Assembly (NCBI RefSeq): GCF_044761985.1
Contig: NZ_JBIWDK010000002.1
Location: forward strand, 248,001 to 312,000
DNA: 64,000 nt
Source: Peribacillus sp044761985
Lineage (GTDB): Bacteria > Bacillota > Bacilli > Bacillales > DSM-1321
Direction of reading: 5' to 3'
Part shown: positions 26,817 through 34,948 of the stretch, in pieces
Position numbering within the stretch: position 1 is the first letter of the stretch
How the letters are laid out: each line of letters opens with the position of its first letter
Notes under the pieces: generated by a model
The model's database searches: none
Told to the model about the DNA's origin: nothing
Seen by the model: only the letters and a program-made list of their open reading frames with translations
Position numbers and translations under genes: made by a program

Positions 26817-26860
26817 AAAATAAAAAAATATTCCTGCTACATACTTTATTCTAGCAGGAA
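26817..26860 (-). terminator. Terminator of the glutaredoxin-like gene
   Basis: TTCCTGCTA pairs with TAGCAGGAA (9 bases) around a 12-base loop, followed by a T-rich run. It sits next to the CggR operator, so the cggR promoter must overlap or lie within this tract. Confidence 0.85.
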
Positions 26861-26889
26861 CGGAATGTTTCTTCAAATCATTTGATAGT

Positions 26890-27132
26890 TTATTTTTCCA
26901 AAAAGCTGCGAATCGTTGATATATCAACATTTCCGTACTGAATGATTCTTCCATCCTTCTCAATGACTGGAATCATTAGCCCGTACTTTTCTAGTAGCGC
27001 ATCATCAGAATGAATATCGATTTCTGAATAATGCAGGTCGGATTCCCGTTTTAATTCATCCAGAACCCGTTTTGCCTTCACACATAGCGGGCATTGTTCC
27101 CTGCTATACAAAATGAATGTCTTCTTTTCCAC
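26890..27132 (-). CDS. Glutaredoxin-like thioredoxin-fold protein
   Basis: 80 residues. A CPLC active-site motif (REQCPLCVKAK) follows the first beta strand, and the cis-proline region is GLMIPVIEKDG. This is a small thiol-disulfide protein of the glutaredoxin/NrdH type; the partner is unknown. It lies between sigL and cggR, 15 bases after sigL, so it is probably read with sigL, and has its own terminator. Confidence 0.85.
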   Translation of the reverse strand: MEKKTFILYSREQCPLCVKAKRVLDELKRESDLHYSEIDIHSDDALLEKYGLMIPVIEKDGRIIQYGNVDISTIRSFLEK

Positions 27133-27147
27133 CGTTACTCATCCTTT

Positions 27148-28485
27148 TCAATCATATCTTTTTCGTTTAGACGAAGAGGGAATGCCCAGTTGCTCCCGGT
27201 ACTTCGCTACGGTTCGCCGTGCCAGGATGATTCCCTTCTCTTCTTTTAACCAAGTCACCAAATCTTGATCGGAAAGCGGCTTTTGCTTATTTTCGTTTTG
27301 GATGGCTGCCTGCAGATACTTTTTCGCCTGCATGCCTGACATATCTTCCACATGGCCAACCGACTGCAAGGACGTAGTGAAAAATATCCTCATTTCTAAT
27401 GTACCAAAAGGTGTTTGAACATATTTCCCTTTGACAGCCCGACTTACGGTGGACTCATGAATACCGATTTCGTCCGCGATCTCCTTCATCGTCATTGGCT
27501 TTAAATAATTCAGCCCATGAAGAAAGCAGGCAGGCTGCTTTTCAACGATCGTTTGCATGACCTTTAGAATGGTTTCCTTACGCTGTTGGATTCCTTTTGA
27601 AATCCATTGAAACTCCTGCCACTTGTCCTGAATGAAACGCTGTACACCTTGATCTTTGTAACTCTTCATTTGGTTCAGATACCCTTTATCTACATGTAGA
27701 TTCGGCGAATTCCCATCTGAATTTCCGACTAGCAGGATACCATCGATCGCTTCCACGACTACATCCGGTACAATATAGGAGGGCTTTTCCTGAAAAAAGA
27801 GTGACCCGGGCCTTGGGTTCAATGTCTGGACATAATCAAGCACTTGTTGTATTTCCTTCAAAGAGACACAAATCTTCTTACTTAAGTCTTTCCAGCGCTT
27901 TTCCACGAACTCGAGGAAATAGTTTTCAAGGATGGACTCCGCCAGTGGATTCACCCCTTCTGCTTTTGCCTGAAGAAGGAGGCACTCCTGCAGATTCCTT
28001 GCCCCTAGACCATGTGGCTCAAGCTCTTGTAACATTCCTAAGCTTTCTTCCAAAACGGCAGAAGACATACCGGGTTCACATATATCATCCAAATGAATCC
28101 GCAAATAACCATTTTCATCAAGGTTACGGATCAAGAACAATATAGCCTTTTGGTGTTCACCGGTTAGCTTTTGGTGATTTAATTGTGACATGACATGCTG
28201 TTCAAGTGAAAATGTGTCTTCACTCAATTGTTCAATCCAATAGTTCGAGTCATACGTGTTTTTTATATGTTGTTTTCCTTTTTTACGATCATAGGTAGGT
28301 TGAAATAAAGCGGAAACTGGTTGTTCCAGGGATATTAGAGGATTTTCCTCCACTTTGTTTTCTAAAAAGGATGTAAGCTCTTGTGTGGAATACTGCAACA
28401 ATGTAATAGATTGCATTAATTCCTGGGTCATAGCCATTTTTAATGTTTGCTGTTGAAAAAGACCTGCCTTCATGTTCATACTCAT
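27148..28485 (-). CDS. sigL: RNA polymerase sigma-54 factor (SigL)
   Basis: 445 residues from the ATG at 28485 (GGGAGGG upstream). Region I is glutamine-rich (GLFQQQTLKMAMTQELMQSI), followed by the core-binding domain, a helix-turn-helix (MKEIADEIGIHESTVSRAVK) and the RpoN box (ARRTVAKYRE). In Bacillus, SigL serves degradation of arginine, branched-chain amino acids, acetoin and fructose, with enhancer-binding activators. The cre-like site at 28544-28558 fits known CcpA repression of sigL. The longer frame from 28509 adds eight residues without a better ribosome site. Confidence 0.95.
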   Translation of the reverse strand: MSMNMKAGLFQQQTLKMAMTQELMQSITLLQYSTQELTSFLENKVEENPLISLEQPVSALFQPTYDRKKGKQHIKNTYDSNYWIEQLSEDTFSLEQHVMSQLNHQKLTGEHQKAILFLIRNLDENGYLRIHLDDICEPGMSSAVLEESLGMLQELEPHGLGARNLQECLLLQAKAEGVNPLAESILENYFLEFVEKRWKDLSKKICVSLKEIQQVLDYVQTLNPRPGSLFFQEKPSYIVPDVVVEAIDGILLVGNSDGNSPNLHVDKGYLNQMKSYKDQGVQRFIQDKWQEFQWISKGIQQRKETILKVMQTIVEKQPACFLHGLNYLKPMTMKEIADEIGIHESTVSRAVKGKYVQTPFGTLEMRIFFTTSLQSVGHVEDMSGMQAKKYLQAAIQNENKQKPLSDQDLVTWLKEEKGIILARRTVAKYREQLGIPSSSKRKRYD

Positions 28486-28543
28486 CGATTCATCCCTCCC
28501 CCATTCCATTTTACATGATTAGGAGATAATTCTACACAAAAAT

Positions 28544-28558
28544 TTGGAAACGCTTACT
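28544..28558 (-). promoter_or_regulatory. cre site (CcpA) upstream of sigL
   Basis: TTGGAAACGCTTACT matches the consensus WTGNAANCGNWNNCW at every defined base. It lies 59 bases upstream of the sigL start, downstream of the likely promoter, which suits a roadblock mechanism as reported for B. subtilis sigL. Confidence 0.72.
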
Positions 28559-28700
28559 TTTTTCTGGAATGGTATAGTCGTATTTTATATAGCTTATGCT
28601 GAGGCAAAGCCCATCACGACTACTTTCCTGGAAATGACAAAGTTTCCTTGGAACAGATAAAAAATCGAGGATTTCAAACAAGAATCGAGTCTTTTTTCCA

Positions 28701-28731
28701 TAAAAAAATCCCCTGCTTAATACATAAGCAG
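28701..28731 (-). terminator. Terminator of the tRNA gene
   Basis: CTGCTTA pairs with TAAGCAG around TGTAT, then GGGATTTTTTT on the minus strand. Confidence 0.8.
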
Positions 28732-28743
28732 AAGATTTAGTAA

Positions 28744-28815
28744 TGCCCTCGGCAGGAATCGAACCTGCATTTCAAGCTTCGGAGGCTTGCGTTCTATCCG
28801 TTGCACTACGAGGGC
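28744..28815 (-). tRNA. tRNA-Arg, anticodon CCG
   Basis: 72 bases. Acceptor GCCCTCG pairs with CGAGGGC. The anticodon stem is CAAGC/GCTTG with the loop CTCCGAA, giving anticodon CCG (reads CGG). The T arm is GCAGGTTCGAATCCTGC. The discriminator is A and CCA is not encoded. A tRNA-Arg next to clpP is also found in B. subtilis. Confidence 0.95.
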
Positions 28816-29023
28816 AGAATGGGAAGTTGGTTAACAACAGACTTAATTATATGATATAAACCGTTTGTTTGCAAGAGGCATTCAGGTTTAAAACCTTAAT
28901 ATATGGGTAGTATGGATAAAGTGGAAATTCATCCCTGAACGGCATAATTCAAATTAAATATAATTTGAAAGGAGCATTCATAGGAAATTGTCGAACGAAT
29001 AATCAAATATCGGGTTTGTTTTG

Positions 29024-29040
29024 TTTGACCTTAATTGACC
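29024..29040 (-). promoter_or_regulatory. CtsR operator upstream of clpP
   Basis: The minus strand reads GGTCAAT-TAA-GGTCAAA, 13 of 14 matches to the CtsR direct heptad repeat GGTCAAA-NAN-GGTCAAA. On the plus strand it overlaps TTGACC, a possible -35 of clpP, which is the usual arrangement for repression. Confidence 0.85.
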
Positions 29041-29104
29041 AAAAAGTGTATCATACATACATAAAGAATTTAAATGATTCTCTTAATCGAAGGAGGAAAT
29101 GAAC

Positions 29105-29710
29105 ATGAATTTAATTCCTACAGTAATCGAACAAACAAGTCGTGGGGAGCGTGCCTACGATATTTATTCCCGTTTATTAAAGGACCGGATCATCATGCTT
29201 GGAAGTGCTATCGACGACAATGTATCCAATTCAATTGTCGCTCAATTACTATTCTTAGAAGCTGAAAATCCTGAAAAAGATATCACATTATACATCAACA
29301 GCCCAGGTGGAAGCATCACTTCCGGTATGGCTATCTATGATACGATGCAATATATCAAGCCTAATGTCTCTACTGTATGTATCGGTATGGCGGCTTCAAT
29401 GGGTGCATTCCTATTGGCTGCTGGGGAAAAAGGAAAACGTTTTGCCCTTCCTAACAGTGAAGTCATGATTCACCAACCACTTGGAGGCGCACAAGGACAA
29501 GCAACGGAAATCGAGATTGCTGCCCGCCGTATCCTTCACTTGAAAGATAAATTGAACCAAATCTTAGCCGACCGTACTGGTCAACCTCTTGAAGTTCTTC
29601 AAAGAGATACAGAACGTGATAACTTCATGACTTCTGAGAGAGCTCTTGAATATGGCTTGATTGACAAAGTCATCACTCGTAGCCACCTTGATGAAAAGAA
29701 AGAATCTTAA
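29105..29710 (+). CDS. clpP: ATP-dependent Clp protease proteolytic subunit
   Basis: 201 residues from MNLIPTVIEQ. AAGGAGG lies eight bases before the ATG at 29105, while the ATG at 29099 is too close to it. The serine protease triad is in GMAASMGAFLL (Ser about 98), MIHQPLGGAQ (His about 123) and a downstream Asp near 172. It forms the barrel that degrades substrates fed by ClpX, ClpC or ClpE, including tmRNA-tagged proteins. A CtsR box upstream predicts heat and stress induction. Confidence 0.98.
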   Translation: MNLIPTVIEQTSRGERAYDIYSRLLKDRIIMLGSAIDDNVSNSIVAQLLFLEAENPEKDITLYINSPGGSITSGMAIYDTMQYIKPNVSTVCIGMAASMGAFLLAAGEKGKRFALPNSEVMIHQPLGGAQGQATEIEIAARRILHLKDKLNQILADRTGQPLEVLQRDTERDNFMTSERALEYGLIDKVITRSHLDEKKES

Positions 29711-29721
29711 TACGAAACTGA

Positions 29722-29747
29722 ACGGACTCCATTCGAGTCCGTTTTTT
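29722..29747 (+). terminator. Terminator of clpP
   Basis: CGGACTC pairs with GAGTCCG around CATTC, followed by six T. Confidence 0.88.
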
Positions 29748-29751
29748 CTAT

Positions 29752-29779
29752 AAAAAAAGGGATGCCGTGTAAGCATCCC
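29752..29779 (-). terminator. Terminator of the crh operon
   Basis: GGGATGC pairs with GCATCCC around a seven-base loop, then seven T on the minus strand. Confidence 0.85.
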
Positions 29780-29786
29780 ATTTTTC

Positions 29787-30044
29787 TTATCCTTCTTGCT
29801 GTACGAATTCTACCAACGCTTCCATCGCATCCTGTTCGTCGCGACCGTCTACAATAAGCTTGATGGATACACCAGAACTAATGGCAAGGCTCATTAAACC
29901 CATGATGCTTTTGGCATTCACCTTTTTTCCTTCTTTTTCAAGGAAAACATCTGAATGAAAGCGGTTAGCCTCTTGAACGAAAAGAGCCGCCGGGCGGGCT
30001 TGTAAACCTGTCTTCAGTTTTACTTCTATTTGTTTTTCCACCAT
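29787..30044 (-). CDS. crh: HPr-like catabolite repression protein Crh
   Basis: 85 residues, HPr fold. At the position of HPr His15 there is glutamine (GLQARPAALFV), so it cannot carry PTS phosphate. The regulatory Ser46 (NAKSIMGLMSL) is present and is the target of HprK. Seryl-phosphorylated Crh is a CcpA corepressor and also controls glyoxal synthase in B. subtilis. Last gene of the yvcI-rapZ-yvcK-whiA-crh operon; hprK is encoded elsewhere in this window (48569-49504). Confidence 0.96.
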   Translation of the reverse strand: MVEKQIEVKLKTGLQARPAALFVQEANRFHSDVFLEKEGKKVNAKSIMGLMSLAISSGVSIKLIVDGRDEQDAMEALVEFVQQEG

Positions 30045-30068
30045 CTTGATCTCTCCATTTACACCTTA

Positions 30069-31022
30069 TTATTTTTTCGCAGAAAAAGCTTCTCCCCCAC
30101 GGAGTCTATCAGCTATTTCATCAATTTTTCGCAGTCTGTGATTAATGCCGGATTTGCTGATCGACCCACCAGAAACCATTTCACCCAGTTCCTTTAGGGT
30201 AATATCCTGAAAAGCGATCCGTAGCTCCGCGATTTCCCGTAACTTATCCGGTAAAATGCTTAGTCCCACCGTGTCTTCGATATAATGGATATTTTCAACT
30301 TGCCGCAGTGAAGCCCCAATCGTCTTATTCAAATTAGCAGTTTCACAATTTACGAGCCTATTGACGGAATTACGCATATCCCGGACAATTCGTACATCCT
30401 CAAATCTTAATAACGCTGAGTGCGCTCCAACAATGCTTAAGAACTCGGCAATTTTCTCGGCTTCTTTTAAATAAATGATATATCCCTTTTTTCGTTCAAG
30501 CGTCTTTGCCTTTAAATCAAACTTATTCATTAATTCACATAAGGCATCATTATGTTCTTTATAAAGAGAGAAAATTTCCAGGTGATAAGATGACGTTTCT
30601 GGATTATTGACCGAACCTCCAGCAAGGAAAGCACCTCTTATATACGAACGCTTACAGCATTTCTTCCCAACTATATTATCGGATATGTCATGGAGAATTT
30701 CAAACCCTTCTCCTAATATTTCTAAATCGGTCAAGATCCGCTGTCCTCCCGCTGACATCCTGACAATATACACATTATTCTTTTTGAGTTTCATCTTCTT
30801 ACGAACGAGCAGTTCGACCTGGACCTCATAACTCTTTTTCAAAAGTGTATAGATCCTTCTGGCAATCGCCGCATTTTCCGTTTGTATATCCACGACAAGC
30901 TTACGATTCGAAAAGGAAAGGGATCCGTTCATCCGAATGAGCGCACACAGCTCGGCTTTCACGCAACAATCCTTACTTTCCAATGTAGTCAGTTCTTTTT
31001 TTGTTTCCGAAGCAAAAGACAT
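30069..31022 (-). CDS. whiA: DNA-binding protein WhiA
   Basis: 317 residues: an N-terminal degenerate LAGLIDADG homing-endonuclease-like fold (RGAFLAGGSVNNPETSSYHL) and a C-terminal helix-turn-helix (LKELGEMVSGGSISKSGINHRL). In Streptomyces it is a sporulation regulator; in Bacillus it influences cell division and chromosome segregation without a clear transcription role. It sits between yvcK and crh, the conserved order. Confidence 0.95.
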   Translation of the reverse strand: MSFASETKKELTTLESKDCCVKAELCALIRMNGSLSFSNRKLVVDIQTENAAIARRIYTLLKKSYEVQVELLVRKKMKLKKNNVYIVRMSAGGQRILTDLEILGEGFEILHDISDNIVGKKCCKRSYIRGAFLAGGSVNNPETSSYHLEIFSLYKEHNDALCELMNKFDLKAKTLERKKGYIIYLKEAEKIAEFLSIVGAHSALLRFEDVRIVRDMRNSVNRLVNCETANLNKTIGASLRQVENIHYIEDTVGLSILPDKLREIAELRIAFQDITLKELGEMVSGGSISKSGINHRLRKIDEIADRLRGGEAFSAKK

Positions 31023-31088
31023 TCATTTCACCCCCAATTGAACATAGGTTATCTATTTTTTTAGTCAAAAGACAGTCTCCACCTATAT

Positions 31089-32069
31089 TTAAGGAGCTAT
31101 ATGACTTTCATGTATCAGCATATTATATAGTAAATCCGCCACCTTTTTGGTGTCATGGCGAATGACGTCCCCCTCAAAGCTGAAAATGTGCCCCTGTATG
31201 ATTTCAAGGCCCATTCTTTTTAAACTCTCGACATCATACACAACCGGTTTTGCATACTCCGCATGATACCGTTGCTGAATTTCAGATGGTATTTCTTCAG
31301 CATTGACAAGAATGCGATCTATGTAGGCATTCCCCATGTGATCATATATCGCTTTTATATGGTCGCTCGCGCTATAATCCAGTGTCTCCCCTGCTTGGGT
31401 CATTAGATTGCAGATGTACACTTTCTTAGCTTTGGAGCGGGCGATTTCTTCTCCGATACCTGGAACAAGTAAATTAGGAAGGATGCTCGTATATAAACTA
31501 CCTGGACCAATCACAATCAGGTCGGCCTGCTTAATTGCCTGAATCGTTTCACTGAGCGGCTTTATGTGTTGAGGAGATAGAAATACTCTTTTTATCTTCT
31601 TGCCTGATAAGGGGATTTTTGACTCTCCCGTTACAAAAGTTCCATCTTCCATTTCAGCATGAAGGACCACACTTTGGTTAGCAGCAGGAAGGACTTTGCC
31701 ACGGACATTCAGGAACTTACTCATTTCCTGGATTGCATGGACAAAGTCCCCCGTCAATGAAGTCATGGCAGCAAGGATTAGATTTCCTAATGAATGACCG
31801 GACAATTCATTTTTACTTTGAAAACGGTGTTGAAACATCTGCTCGACAAGTGGCTCTACATCCGAGAGTGCCGCCAAGACATTACGGATATCACCTGGAG
31901 CAGGGATGTGCATATCTTCGCGGATACGACCGGAGCTTCCACCATCGTCGGCAACCGTCACGATTGCTGTTATATCTACTGGGTATTTCTTCAACCCCCT
32001 AAGTAGGACTGGAAGGCCCGTTCCCCCTCCAATGATCACTACTCTAGGCTGTTTCTCTTTATCTGGCAT
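31089..32069 (-). CDS. yvcK: YvcK/CofD-like gluconeogenesis factor
   Basis: 326 residues. The N-terminal nucleotide-binding motif is VIIGGGTGLPVLLRGLK, with the conserved VADDGGSSGRIR and GDIRNVLAALS; a 2-phospho-L-lactate transferase-like fold is expected. YvcK binds UDP-sugars and is needed for growth on gluconeogenic carbon and for correct wall and PBP1 localisation in B. subtilis. Its start overlaps the end of rapZ by 11 bases, so translation is coupled. Confidence 0.95.
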   Translation of the reverse strand: MPDKEKQPRVVIIGGGTGLPVLLRGLKKYPVDITAIVTVADDGGSSGRIREDMHIPAPGDIRNVLAALSDVEPLVEQMFQHRFQSKNELSGHSLGNLILAAMTSLTGDFVHAIQEMSKFLNVRGKVLPAANQSVVLHAEMEDGTFVTGESKIPLSGKKIKRVFLSPQHIKPLSETIQAIKQADLIVIGPGSLYTSILPNLLVPGIGEEIARSKAKKVYICNLMTQAGETLDYSASDHIKAIYDHMGNAYIDRILVNAEEIPSEIQQRYHAEYAKPVVYDVESLKRMGLEIIQGHIFSFEGDVIRHDTKKVADLLYNMLIHESHIAP

Positions 32070-32958
32070 CTACTTTCCCCTTACTCTTTTCGATATCACG
32101 ATGGGACACATGAACCGTATAGCTCTTTTGAAAAAAATTAGAAATGTATTCGGTCAAAGCTACAGAACGGTGCTGACCACCTGTACATCCAATCGCAATA
32201 ACAAGCTGGGCTTTTCCTTCACGTTTATAATACGGAAGCATGAACGCAAGCAAATCCGTCAGCTTTTCTAGGAACTTTTGAGTCTCGCCCCATTTTAAAA
32301 CGTAACTGGACACTTCCTTATCAAGGCCAGTCTTTGGTCTCATTTGATCGATATAGTATGGGTTAGGCAGAAACCGCACGTCAAACACAAGGTCCGCATC
32401 AATTGGCAAGCCATGTTTGAAACCGAAAGACATGACATTAACAGAAAATCCAACCTGTTTATCCTTTGAAAACTCAGATGCAATCTTTTCCCTTAATTCG
32501 CGTGGCTTCAGCTGGGACGTATTGAAAATTAACTGCGCCCGACCTTTTAATTCATCCAAAAGGTCCCGTTCCAATTTAATGCCCTCTAACGGCCGGTCCA
32601 TCGGAGCTAATGGATGAGTCCTTCTCGTTTCTTTATATCGACGGACCAAAGCTTCATCATCCGCCTCAAGAAAGAGGATCCTAGGGGAGACCCATGATGT
32701 TTCCGTCAATTGATCCAAGGCAAGGAACAAAGAATCGAAAAACTCCCGCCCCCGTAAATCCATGACAAGGGCTACTTTATTCATCTTATTTCCAGAGTCT
32801 TTCATCAACTCCAAAAACTTTGGCAATAAAGCGGGCGGCAAATTATCGACGCAAAAAAAACCGAGGTCTTCAAAACTTTGAATAGCCACCGTCTTTCCTG
32901 CTCCTGACATTCCTGTTATGACGACCAACTGCGTATCATTCATCTGCCCATCACTCAT
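32059..32958 (-). CDS. rapZ: RNase adapter / nucleotide-binding protein RapZ (YvcJ)
   Basis: 299 residues. Walker A GMSGAGKT is near residues 15-22, with a Walker B-like region VALVMDLRGREFF. The C-terminal domain carries the conserved AIGCTGGQHRSV and HRD motifs. In E. coli RapZ guides RNase E to GlmZ RNA; B. subtilis YvcJ hydrolyses GTP and affects competence. The RNA role in Bacillus is unproven. Confidence 0.95.
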   Translation of the reverse strand: MSDGQMNDTQLVVITGMSGAGKTVAIQSFEDLGFFCVDNLPPALLPKFLELMKDSGNKMNKVALVMDLRGREFFDSLFLALDQLTETSWVSPRILFLEADDEALVRRYKETRRTHPLAPMDRPLEGIKLERDLLDELKGRAQLIFNTSQLKPRELREKIASEFSKDKQVGFSVNVMSFGFKHGLPIDADLVFDVRFLPNPYYIDQMRPKTGLDKEVSSYVLKWGETQKFLEKLTDLLAFMLPYYKREGKAQLVIAIGCTGGQHRSVALTEYISNFFQKSYTVHVSHRDIEKSKGKVDAR

Positions 32959-33001
32959 TCTTTTCGCCCCCTGGAGTAGTAATCGCTTTTATAAATAATC
33001 A

Positions 33002-33469
33002 TTAACCTGGATCAAGTCGATAGGAAAGTAACTTAAACTCGGGTGTATAGGTAAAGGTACCGTAGATTACTCCGCTTCCCTGAACCATATAATCTAGAAT
33101 ATGATAATCCCCTTCGGCCATGTCCAGTTTTTTAACATCTTCAATAGGGTGCCAAAATAGCTCGCCTTCTTCACACACATCCACATTGATGCCATCGGAA
33201 TCAGTAGCAAAGAAAGTAAACATCATCCATTCGGATAATACTTTGTCTCCATCCTTCATAATGAAGGTGAAGATTCCTTTAATGGTGGGGTTTTTCAAGT
33301 AAACGCCCGTCTCTTCACGGTATTCCCTAATACAAGCATCCCGGATTGATTCACCAGGCTCCATCTTGCCGCCTGGGGCTACCCACCATCCACGTCTTGG
33401 TTTCTTTAATAAAAGGATCTTATTGTCCTTAACTAATACACAGTTTGTGACACGTTGCACGTTCTTCAC
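33002..33469 (-). CDS. yvcI: NUDIX hydrolase YvcI (MutT-like)
   Basis: About 152-155 residues. The Nudix box GGKMEPGESIRDACIREYREETG is split by no gap and has all catalytic Glu residues. The family removes pyrophosphate from damaged or excess nucleotides, possibly 8-oxo-dGTP, but the substrate is not known. The start is probably GTG: either 33469, or 33460, which is six bases after GAGGTG and gives MQRVTNCVL as in B. subtilis YvcI. First gene of the operon that ends with crh. Confidence 0.9.
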   Translation of the reverse strand: MKNVQRVTNCVLVKDNKILLLKKPRRGWWVAPGGKMEPGESIRDACIREYREETGVYLKNPTIKGIFTFIMKDGDKVLSEWMMFTFFATDSDGINVDVCEEGELFWHPIEDVKKLDMAEGDYHILDYMVQGSGVIYGTFTYTPEFKLLSYRLDPG

Positions 33470-33751
33470 CTCAAATTGGCCTATGCTCGACTATAGAAAC
33501 TTCTCCTCTGACTTCCTTAGAGTATCCGTTCAATTCTTAAATCACCGCTAGACATCCATCCGGCGATTTACCAAATGCTTATAGTACAAACAAGCTGTAT
33601 TTTACATCTTACCTCTATGATTAAACTATGTGTAGTATATCTTATCATTATACTATTTTTGAAATAAGCTAACAATAAAGGAAACTTCCTGGTTTGGTTG
33701 ATTATTCATGACCACACAATCACTTTGTACCCATAACCCATGTCCCCCATC
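33470..33751. other. Intergenic stretch between yvcI and the trxB terminator
   Basis: I see no gene on either strand. It is AT-rich and should carry the promoter of the yvcI operon, but no clean -35/-10 pair stands out. Confidence 0.4.
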
Positions 33752-33779
33752 AAAAAAAAGACACAGATTCCTCTGTGCC
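33752..33779 (-). terminator. Terminator of trxB
   Basis: GGCACAG pairs with CTGTGTC (one G-U pair) around AGGAAT, followed by seven T on the minus strand; about 118 bases after the trxB stop. Confidence 0.65.
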
Positions 33780-33896
33780 CAACACGTTATATAATAAAGG
33801 GGGTCAATACTACCCTAACTATACCCAATCTTTATTGCATGGATGTTACAGCCTCGTTAAAACACAATGACGAAGTGTAAATTTTTGTATAAGCGG

Positions 33897-34844
33897 TTAC
33901 GCTTTAATTTGCAACTTTTCTTTTAGTTCTTCCACATAGTGCTGAACCGATTGTGCAGCGATACTACCGTCCCCAGTAGCCGTCACGATTTGGCGCAATG
34001 TTTTTTCACGAACGTCTCCAGCTGCAAAGATGCCTGGAACCCGTGTTTCCATTACATCGTTCGTCTCGATATAGCCCGTAGCATTCAAGATGCCCAGATT
34101 TTCAAAAGGCTTGGTTAAAGGAAGCATACCGATATAGATGAATACTCCGTCTGCCTTTAGCTCTTTTTCTTCTCCGTTAGCCGTTGAAACAAGTGTGACA
34201 CTACCGACTTTTCCGCTCTCTTCATTGATTTGCTTCAATGTATGATTCCAGATGAAGTCGATTTTTTCATTAGCAAACGCACGATCTTGAAGGATTTTCT
34301 GTGCACGAAGTTCGTCACGTCTATGAACGATCGTCACCTTAGAAGCGAAGCGAGTTAAGTAGACGCCCTCTTCAACAGCAGAGTCTCCTCCACCGATGAC
34401 GAACAGTTCTTTCTCTTTAAAGAAAGCCCCATCACAGACAGCACAATAAGAAACACCGCGGCCACCCAACTCTTTTTCACCCGGGACGCCGATTTTCTTA
34501 TATTCCGCACCTGAAGAAACGATGATAGAACGTGCTTTGAATTCCTTGGAGCCTGCTTTGATGGTTTTGTACTCTTCCCCATCAATGATTTCCTTAACAT
34601 CTCCATAAGCGTATTCCGCACCGAATTTTTTAGCATGGTCAAACATTTTTGTAGATAGCTCAGGCCCAAGAATGGTGTCGAATCCTGGGTAGTTTTCGAC
34701 TTCTTCCGTATTGGCCATCTGGCCTCCTGGCACTCCGCGTTCTAGCATCAATGTTGAAAGGTTCGCACGTGATGTATATACAGCAGCAGTCATCCCAGCA
34801 GGACCCGCTCCGATAATCACAACGTCATAAATTTTTTCAGACAT
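33897..34844 (-). CDS. trxB: Thioredoxin reductase
   Basis: 315 residues from the ATG at 34844, which follows AAGGAGTGAG. FAD motif GAGPAGMTAAVY, redox pair CAVC (about 135-138), NADPH motif GGGDSAVEEG and the C-terminal FAD contact GIFAAGDVREK are present. It reduces thioredoxin with NADPH. A longer frame from 34886 adds 14 residues and is not supported. A 7-base hairpin (TTCCATT/AATGGAA, 34863-34879) stands just before the ribosome site. Confidence 0.96.
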   Translation of the reverse strand: MSEKIYDVVIIGAGPAGMTAAVYTSRANLSTLMLERGVPGGQMANTEEVENYPGFDTILGPELSTKMFDHAKKFGAEYAYGDVKEIIDGEEYKTIKAGSKEFKARSIIVSSGAEYKKIGVPGEKELGGRGVSYCAVCDGAFFKEKELFVIGGGDSAVEEGVYLTRFASKVTIVHRRDELRAQKILQDRAFANEKIDFIWNHTLKQINEESGKVGSVTLVSTANGEEKELKADGVFIYIGMLPLTKPFENLGILNATGYIETNDVMETRVPGIFAAGDVREKTLRQIVTATGDGSIAAQSVQHYVEELKEKLQIKA

Positions 34845-34948
34845 AATTCTCACTCCTTCATATTCCATTACAAATGGAACTTTCACTACGGTTAGTGTTC
34901 CCTACCTATTATCCTATATAACAAATAATTTTTCGTCCAAATATTTGC

